Shown here piece by piece: positions 56,535 through 64,000 of a stretch of 64,000 bases of DNA. Where the stretch lies: assembly GCA_009809945.1 (NCBI GenBank), contig WTPW01000620.1, positions 274,064 through 338,063 on the forward strand, written 5' to 3'. The position numbers were made by a program, and so were the translations under genes. Origin of the DNA: Gigaspora margarita (taxonomy: Eukaryota > Glomeromycota > Glomeromycetes > Diversisporales > Gigasporaceae). Numbering within the stretch: the first letter of the stretch is position 1; every line of letters starts with the position of its first letter. Below the pieces are notes generated by a model. That model was given only the letters and a program-made list of their open reading frames with translations, did no database searches and had not been told where the DNA came from.

Positions 56535-56806
56535 TAGTGATTTAAGCCAGCTACTGCAGCCGCAGCTAAAAAGCCGGCTTAGCTGACTAATCCAGCTAAT
56601 GTAATGTGATCGGTTGGCTAATGCGGCTAAAAGCTAACTATTAAATAAGAATCCGATAAATTCCAAAAAGGAAAAATAAAGTGTGGGTCAAATATCCCGA
56701 AATATTCTGAATGCAGGCCAATAGTTAACCATTAGCCAGCCGCTTAGCTGATGATTTAGTTGGCTGGCTAAGCTAGCTAACTAAAACCATGTGGCTTAAA
56801 TCACTA
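56535..56806. mobile_element. hAT-like foldback MITE
   Basis: Ends TAGTGATTTAAGCCAGC and TAGTGATTTAAGCCACA, flanked by CTGCTCGA (56527-56534) and CTGCTTGA (56807-56814). The interior is rich in GGCTAAGCTAGC-type palindromes. Confidence 0.8.
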
Positions 56807-57763
56807 CTGCTTGACCTTGCTTGTATTTTCAGTTCATCCATTTTCTAGATCAGAACTTTTCGGAATTCTTTCCTGCATTAGCTATCCTATCTGTTAATAG
56901 CCACTCTCATCCATGTATAGTGTAATCACTCTAATCTCAACTCTGATTGGTTAAAATAATGACTAATATTTATAATATATTATATAAATATATATAATAT
57001 TAAAATAACTCTGGTCCGTTTTGGATGATTTTATTACCATAATGTTCATCTCAATGAGACGATTCTAACAAGTCCAAAATCATTAAAATCCAATTACAGG
57101 GTCACAAGATTGCTAAGGTTTGTATTTTTTTTCTACTTAGGTGGTTTCACCAGTATTTTATTAAGATTCTAAGCATATTGCTACACTAATATACTTGTTT
57201 ACTCCTAATTTGAAACCTGACATCACCCAGCTGCCTTAATGGTGCCCAAGTGCAACCTGCCGCACTAATTTGAAGACTAATATAAAAACTAGAGGCTATG
57301 TTAAACTAGCCTAAGTGTCACAGCAAAATGGCTTCTTTTCTCCTCTGTATTCCTTTAACTAACAAGGAATTTAATAAGAACAAAATAAGGAGAGGAGTAG
57401 AGAAAAAAAACAAAAGCCAAGAAAACGAGAAATAAAAAAAAAGAAAAATGAACAAAATGAAAAATAGAAGAGAAAACAAAAAATAAAAAAACCACATGGC
57501 ATAAACATAAAGGCTAATCTTACAAAAAGAACAAAACAAAACAAAAATAAAAAAAATACACTATTATAACCTGTATTAGGCTTAGTAAAAATTATATAAC
57601 AAATGCAACTATTGTATATTTCTATTTTAAAGCAACGCCTTAATTTACATCTTCTTTTGACCAAGCATCCAATCTCAGATATCCCTTAACCATTAACTGG
57701 AGCAACATCGTATGGAGTAGTACTAATACTGTATCCATAAACAATACGTCACATGGTTACATT
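56807..57763. other. AT-rich sequence with element-A-like motif
   Basis: 57010-57120 contains ATGAGACGATTCTAACAAGT and CACAAGATTGC, related to the interior of 58191-59100. Frames at 57318-57664 are phenylalanine/lysine-rich translations of homopolymeric DNA. No gene. Confidence 0.5.
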
Positions 57764-59290
57764 CTACTGGGTCTGTCTGAATTTGAAAAGATAAACAATG
57801 CCAATCTTTTGGAGGTGATAAACCAAATCCTCACTTTTTATTGAAAATTTTGAAAAATCGGGAGGGAAGCGAGAAAAGTGAAAGAGAAGAATTACTTGTA
57901 AAAATTTAAAGGAGTGTGTGGTCAGAAAACTCATTTCTTTGTTGTTCCCCATTATATTGTCGCGGGTTACTTCGTCGATGGAGTAGAAGTAATAACTCCA
58001 CCAAAATTTTCTGTACAAAAGTACCACCTCCTGCCAGTTATCTTGTACCAAACACTTTTGGCTTGCATGCTGGATATATCAAAGAAGTCCTTCAGTAAAG
58101 ATAAGTTAACCTTTGTAAAAACCGTAGGTCCTGCGTACTTAACATCACTCCAACAAAAAACTTTTTGTTTTTGTACTCTAACTACTGTTAAGGGGGCTTC
58201 CAGAAATTACGTAATATTTTTTTACTAATAAATTTCAAAATTTTACCCCACCCACCCACACCTGATACTCTATTAGCCAATCCAATTTTATATTTTTTAA
58301 AATTTATTTATAAGTTCAATTTATGAAATTGATAATAACTATTGCTCTACTGGACCAATTTAAATGATTTAACTACCAAAATGTTCGTCTCATTGAGACG
58401 ATTCTAACAAGCCCAAAATCATTAAAATCTAATCACAGGGTCCCAAGATCTTTCAACTTTTGTGTAATTTTAATAGTGATTTTTTTAGAATCACTAAGTA
58501 AATATCTTTAATATTGAATAACTTTTGATCCACTGGCCCGTTTTGGATGATTTAACTACCAAAGTGTTTGTCTCAGTGAGACGATTCTAACAAGCCCAAA
58601 ATCGCTAAATTCTAATTACAGGATTCCAAGATCAATAAAGATTTTATTGTTTGTTTAACAATATAAATTTTTATTGATCTTGGAATCCTGTGATTAGAAT
58701 TTAGCGATTTTGGGCTTGTTAGAATCGTCTCACTGAGACGAATATTTTGGTAGTTAAATCATCCAAAACGGGCCAGTGGATCAAAAGTTATTCAAGATTA
58801 AAGATATTTACTTAGTGATCCTAAAAAAACACTATTAAAATTACACAAAAGTTGAATGATCTTGGGACCCTGTGATTAGATTTTAACAATTTTAGGCTTA
58901 TTAGAATCGTCTCAGTGAGACGAACATTTTGGTAGTTAAATCATCTAAATTGGTCCAGTAGATCAATAGTTATTAATAATTTTATAATTTTATACTTATG
59001 GCCAGAATTATAAAATTTTGACCAGAATTATAATTATAACCTGATATTTTCGGGACCCCACCCACCCACTAAAAAATTACGTAATTTCTGGAAGCCCCCT
59101 AATCTTTTCTCATAAGGTAAAGGTAATACTTCCACCTTAATAGCAAATCTGTCAGCTAAAAAGTTAGGACATCTTCAGGTCTATTCATAGTAGCAATAAA
59201 AATACATTCATTAGTAGGAGTAGGAAAGTCTAAAAAAGTGTCTTGGTAGTTTTTGTTCCGTTGAAAAATTTAGTCCAAGTGATTATAGGA
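57764..59290 (-). pseudogene. AAA+ ATPase-like pseudogene split by a palindrome
   Basis: The minus strand at about 59250-59105 reads YQDTFLDFPTPTNECIFIAT, MNRPEDVLTFLADRFAIK and VEVLPLPYEKR. Hydrophobic residues before a T-M-N, then LADRF, are typical of the sensor-1/arginine-finger region of AAA+ ATPases (Lon/RuvB/MoxR type not resolved). Frames are closed upstream and the downstream part (58190-57764) is decayed and paralogous to 8237-8620. The 910-bp palindrome at 58191-59100 sits between the two parts. Confidence 0.4.
58191..59100. mobile_element. 910-bp near-perfect palindrome element
   Basis: AGGGGGCTTCCAGAAATTAC at the left and its exact complement at the right; the two halves remain complementary to the centre near 58645 (GATCAATAAAG..TTTATTGATC). 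The interior carries CGTCTCATTGAGACG mini-palindromes shared with 57056 and 59418. A clear target duplication is not visible. Confidence 0.85.
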
Positions 59291-59329
59291 AAGAGTTGTA
59301 CTTGTTGTAAAGGTAAGGTTCTGTATTAT

Positions 59330-59750
59330 ATTTTAATATATTTTAATATATAAATGCAAAACCTTAACAATCTTATGACCCTGTAATTGGATTTTAATAA
59401 TTTTGAACTTGTTAGAATCGTCTCATTGAGATGAACATTTTGGTAGTAAAATCATCCAAAACGGACTAGTAGAAAAAAAGTTACTTAATATTAAGATGTG
59501 AGTTAATAGAAATCAGACAAATTTTTTATAATAAAATTTTTTCAAAATTTTGAACAGAAAAAAACTTAACAAAAATTTAACCAAATTTGATAAAAAATTT
59601 TTTAAATTAATTTTATAAACCTATAAAATTAATTTAAAAAAAATTTATCAAATTTGATTAAGGTTTTGTTAAATTATCTTGATTTAAACTTTAAAAAAAA
59701 TTATTAAAAAAAATTTGCTTAATATCTATTGACTCACCCTCATATATATA
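59330..59750. repeat. Foldback-module remnant
   Basis: 59560-59700 contains AACCAAATTTGATAAAAAAT and its mirror around ATTTTATAAACCTATAAAAT, the same layout as one module of elements S and Y but diverged. Confidence 0.5.
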
Positions 59751-59754
59751 GATA

Positions 59755-60590
59755 GTAGTGAAATTTAATTTTAATTTTGAAAATTTCAACTGTTAAAAAT
59801 TAAATTCAACTGTTGAAACCAAAATTATTTTTAACAGTTGAAATTAATCCAATAGTTGAAATTAATTTAATAGTCAAAATTAATTCAATGGTTTAAATTA
59901 AATTGCCCATCAAAATTAATTCAACTGTTGAAATAATTTAATTATTAATTTAATTTGGCTACTTAAAAATTAATACAATTGTAGTTATTACCTCTCCCAG
60001 TAATTCTTGTAGTACATAGTCTTATGTCAATTTAACAACAAATAAAATCCAAAATGTAATCAGTATGCTAAAATTAATATATATAGCAATATAATCAAGT
60101 TATAATGCTTAATGCTTTTGATTAGTTATATAAACCATGGTCAAAATGCTAAAACTAATATTGATAAGCAAGTTATAATCAAGAATATCATCATAATTTA
60201 ACAATTGTTTTATTGCAATAGTACCAAATCAGCCTTAACCACATATAGTATCATATGTCAATTTGTAATAGTAAATCATGTTTCATACAAAATTTTGTTA
60301 AGCCTGTCAATGGCATTACACATATAGATGGTAGTGAAATTATAGTAGTAATTTTTATATTTGGTAGTAGAAATTGTTGAAATAATTTTACCAAAAAGTT
60401 TTTAAAATTGAGATACCAAATTAAATTTCAATTGTTAAAATTATTTACATACAAAAATTAAATCAACTGTTGAAATTAAATTAACTGTTGAATTAATTAA
60501 TGGTTGAAATTAAATCAATAGTTAAAATTAAATAACTTGTTGAAATTAAATCAACAGTTGAAATTAAAATTAACAGTTTAAAGATTCTTA
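59755..60590. repeat. CAACTGTTGAAATTAA repeat field
   Basis: Two blocks (59780-59940, 60455-60580) of interspersed CAACTGTTG palindromes with AAATTAA spacers, each preceded by GATAGTAGTGAAAT or GATGGTAGTGAAAT, suggesting a decayed direct duplication. Confidence 0.6.
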
Positions 60591-60898
60591 AGCATTTCTC
60601 TCAAAGTGATTAGTTCATTATAGAGATCATGCACAAGTACTATGATTAAGGGGGCATCTATAAATAACATTACGCTTAAGGGGGTCCTCTAAAATATAAC
60701 GATTTTTTAATATGTGGGGGGTTACTAAAACATAACACAATTTTTTATAAAAGTTTGTCTAAAACTTGATCCAGTGGTCCAAATTGGATTATTTGGTACC
60801 TTTCAAATCATCTCGAAGAGAGAATTTGAATGGTACCAAAATCAGTTGATTTGGATTACTAGATCATGTTTTATTAATGAAATACTATTAGTTATTAT

Positions 60899-62711
60899 TA
60901 GGGTTCAGAATGGGCCGGGTCAGGCTGAGTTTCTTCAAATTTAAACCCAAGCCCAAGCCCGAGCCTGGCCTAGTAAAAATTTACGGGTTTGGGCCGGGCT
61001 GAGTCACTTTAAAACTATACCCAGCCCAACCAAACCTGACTGGGCCTAGTGATTAAGTGGATAACTTTCTCGTGATTTGTTGATCACGTAAATTAAAAAT
61101 CGTATCATAATTGGTCACTTTGCAGATCATATGACAACTGGGCAATCAAAATTTATTATAAATAATACAGTATAAATTGTATCCATATAAGTGCCACCCG
61201 GATGACCCGTGTAAGATGTGTTAACTGGGTCATAGATATTGCTACCCGGGTGGCCCAGATTGACTATCCATAAATACATGAAAATGCATTCGCATTATTA
61301 GTTCTACAATTTTATGTAGATTGAATAATTAGTTTTATACATTATAGAAGTAAGCGAGCGGGTTGGATAAAAATGAACATTGTAGTTGATTACAGCTATT
61401 CTCATAAATTCTGGGACAACTGATAAAAAATTGATTTGATAAGTTTTTGAATTTGGTATTATCTGAATTGGATTTTCAGCATTACATTAATTTGATAACA
61501 CTGAATTCCAAAACTTATCGAATTCAACTGATCTATTTTTTATCAGTTGTTCCAGAATTTACGAAAACAGCTATAAATACATAAATTAAAAGTAGAATAT
61601 GACGGTCTTACAAACTATATTAGAAAATGAATAGTGGTAGGTGTAAAATATATATTTTTCTTATTATGATTAACTGGGTCAAACGGGTCAACTGGGTTAT
61701 CCGGGTTATCCGGTTTGTAACCCGGTTAGGGTTTTTTTAAACGGGTGAGTAACCCAGAGTTGAAATCTTTAGCAGGTTCAATCTCTATTATAATATCTGT
61801 TATTGTTGTATACATACTAACTAAAAACCTTGAATTCATATAATACACAACAATTCAATATTAAAGTGATTTAATATGATTTAATTTCGACAGAAAAATT
61901 ATAACATACATCCCAATCATTATATAAAATTATATGAAAATTTTTCAACAACGTCAAACAATATTATAATTTCCCGTAATACATAATAAGCCTATCTTAA
62001 ATATAAACCACAAATGAATAATGTAGAACCTATTTTTTAAAAAAAATTAAATAAACAAGTTTTTTATTACATTCTTAAATATTACTAAAAAAGATTTGGA
62101 CTTATTAATGTCAAGATCCTGAAAGATAAAGTTACTTACCAAACACTTCTTTATATCTAGTAAAGCATCAAGTGTTGTAATTTATTTTAATCTAATATTA
62201 TTAAAAGTTAATATATATTATCTTTAAGCCCTTTTTTCAAACAAGTTAGTCGTACTTTTGTAAGTTAATTAAAGCTTTAACGTATATATTTATTGTACAT
62301 TACTATTTTTCTAGCTTACGAACTGTCTCCAAGTGAAGTATACCCAGGTAGGGTGAATCCCAGAGATACACAAGATACTCAAAGCTTTGTTCGTGAAGAG
62401 TCTTCTATAGTATTATAAATAGCGGTTACATTTTTTTTAAAAAAAATTTATTATAATAGGGGGTAAAAGTACTCTAAACTGTATAAATTCAATTGTATAA
62501 AATTGACCAATCACGAGAAAGTTATCTTATATATAAGGACACGTGGGGGCCCACGGGCCCATTTACAAAACCTGACCCAAGCCCAGTATTTAATAAACCC
62601 GGTCTAAACCCAACCCACTTTATAACGGGTTAAAATATTGGACCCGACTTTGACCCAAATCCCACTCAACCCGCAAACCTGTGGGTTTAGCCCGGCCCAT
62701 TCCAAACTCTA
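60899..62711. mobile_element. hAT-like element B nested in A
   Basis: Ends TAGGGTTCAGAATGGGCC and TAGAGTTTGGAATGGGCC, flanked by perfect 8-bp GTTATTAT (60891-60898, 62712-62719). Next to the ends are GC-rich GGGCCGGGC/AGCCCGGCCC tracts and repeated AACCCG units; further in, GGGTCAACTGGGTTATCCGG repeats. No transposase recognised in 1.8 kb. Confidence 0.85.
61393..61572. mobile_element. 180-bp TA-type MITE nested in B
   Basis: Inverted ends AGCTATTCTCATAAATTCTG and AGCTGTTTTCGTAAATTCTG followed by GACAACTGATAAAAAAT; TA lies just outside each end. Confidence 0.65.
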
Positions 62712-62807
62712 GTTATTATGTTTTCTTATAAAATTACTATAAATCAATAGTATTTCGTTAATAAAACGTGATCCAGTAATCCAAATGAAATGATTTTGGT
62801 ACCATTG

Positions 62808-63168
62808 CAGTGTTGTACACAGACATTGTCCCGCTAATTTTACAGGGACACAAACAGTTCAGAACAGAACATCTGGGACATGTCCGCAATAATGTCCTAG
62901 CATGATATTGTATGCGGACAACGTTCTACTAATTTTTTAACTTTGCCCTACTATGTCCGGGACATGTCCGCCGGATAAAACCAATCAAATTGCGGAATTA
63001 TACAAATCCTTGGTTTGGGTTATGTAAAGAACACAAAGAATTTCATTGCCTAATGATCATGTGTTGATTAGCCAAATGTCTGGAACAAAAAAAATTCTGG
63101 GTGGACATGTCCCAGATGTCCCGTCCCGGACTGTTCACCGTCCATATCTGTGTCCTATGACAACACTG
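62808..63168. mobile_element. hAT-like element C nested in A
   Basis: Ends CAGTGTTGTACACAGACA and CAGTGTTGTCATAGGACACA; CCATTG is duplicated on both sides (62802-62807, 63169-63174). The interior has repeated GGACATGTCC palindromes. Confidence 0.75.
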
Positions 63169-63362
63169 CCATTGGATTCATCTCATAGAGACGAATCCAA
63201 TGGTACCAAATTATTCAAATTGGATCACTTGGTCATAATATATTCAAGTTTTTGTAAAATTTTATATATAAACATAAAGATTTTTAAAAAATTTTTTATA
63301 TAGTAGAGGGGGATCAAGAGCTACTATGTAGAGATATATAATATTATTTATAGATGCCCCCT

Positions 63363-63538
63363 AATTGAAGTACCGTAGATTCCTAAAAATAAGCTACTCC
63401 GAAAATAAGCAACCCCCTTGGTTTTGAGCAAAAAATCTAAAAACCTCTAATACCTGAAAATAAGCTACCCCATATTTTCAAGCCGAAAACAATAGTGATT
63501 TTTTTTATTCCGAAAATAAGCTACCTCTCAAATCCGTT
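63363..63538. repeat. Degenerate AAAATAAGCTACC repeats
   Basis: CCGAAAATAAGCTACC or close variants recur four times at irregular 25-60 base spacing. Confidence 0.55.
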
Positions 63539-63608
63539 AAACAAGTTTCCAGTAATGCTTATTATTTCCCGGTGGGAAAATAACAAGCATTACTTGGAAA
63601 CTTGTTTT
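63539..63608. repeat. Hairpin with 30-bp stem
   Basis: AACAAGTTTCCAGTAATGCT plus TATTATTTCCC pairs with GGGAAAATAACAAGCATTAC plus TTGGAAACTTGTT around a short GGT loop; followed by a T run. Confidence 0.75.
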
Positions 63609-64000
63609 TTTTCACTGTCACGATATCGTGCTATTATTTCCTAACTGAGGATTTACATACGTGCATACGTTGTATATGCGTATACATACCGATATCTTCT
63701 TCCCACGCCAACTTGATTCCCGTTAGTGAACATACTAAAACTAAACAATTAAATAAATAAATTAATAAAGTAAAATAAAAACGAAACTTATACTTAAATA
63801 AAAATAAAAAATAAAAACAAGACAAACATAAATAAAAAAAATAAATTATTATAAATAAATAAGTTAAATAAAAAAATTAATTTAAAATAATAAATAAATT
63901 GTACGCCAAAAAGCGCTAATAAATTTAAATTAATAATAAAAAAAAAGGTAAAAAAAGAAATTAAATATAAAGTATAAAGCGAAGAAAAAATAAAAAAAAA
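63609..64000. other. AT-rich end of window
   Basis: From 63730 onward nearly pure A/T with AAATAAAT repeats; nothing coding. Confidence 0.6.

Larger units (their letters stand above)
60649..63362. mobile_element. Element A, long copy carrying two insertions
   Basis: Ends AAGGGGGCATCTATAAATAA and TAGGGGGCATCTATAAATAA in opposite orientation. Without the insertions B and C, the remaining 540 bp aligns with the short copy at 35913-36441. Confidence 0.75.

Overview
The window looks like an AT-rich, repeat-packed fungal nuclear genome. Genes have many short GT-AG introns, and the set is fungal or general eukaryotic: a PP2A leucine carboxyl methyltransferase, a SERINC/TMS1-like membrane protein, ATG27, an STI1-like co-chaperone and RNA polymerase II subunit RPB9. 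A decayed kinase fragment resembling families expanded in arbuscular mycorrhizal fungi, plus the dense load of small transposons, makes a Glomeromycotina species (Rhizophagus-like) my best guess. That is inference; no rRNA or other decisive marker is present.

Layout. 1-10950: repeats only (hAT-like and TA-type MITEs, a partial large terminal-inverted-repeat element 'T' cut by an 895-N gap, a GC-richer poly(A)-ended block, and a nested element at 7338-10037). 10955-20283: gene island with PPM1/LCMT (+), SERINC (+), ATG27 (-) and STI1-like (-). 20483-55318: a very large inverted repeat. The left arm (20483-30690) and right arm (55318-42582) match in opposite orientation around an 11.9-kb spacer. 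Each arm carries a decayed RINGv zinc-finger gene, a kinase fragment, a chromovirus (Ty3/gypsy) lacking reverse transcriptase, a hAT-like element and a foldback element; the right arm has extra private insertions. The spacer holds nested hAT-like elements, a poly(A)-tailed insertion, a possible solo LTR, a dead Tom70-like TPR gene and a full T element with a second N gap. 55369-56201: RPB9 (-). 56300-64000: more MITEs, an AAA+-like pseudogene split by a 910-bp palindrome, and a three-level nest of elements.

The five intact genes are unrelated housekeeping functions (phosphatase methylation, membrane lipid/serine-linked protein, autophagy, chaperone transfer, transcription) and do not form a pathway; each has its own introns and spacing. 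Exon structures were read from conserved protein motifs plus splice sites, without transcript support. The main biological interest is structural: a transposon-bounded inverted duplication in which the two arms serve as filled and empty-site controls for each other, and a set of foldback elements built from palindromic ~190-bp modules.
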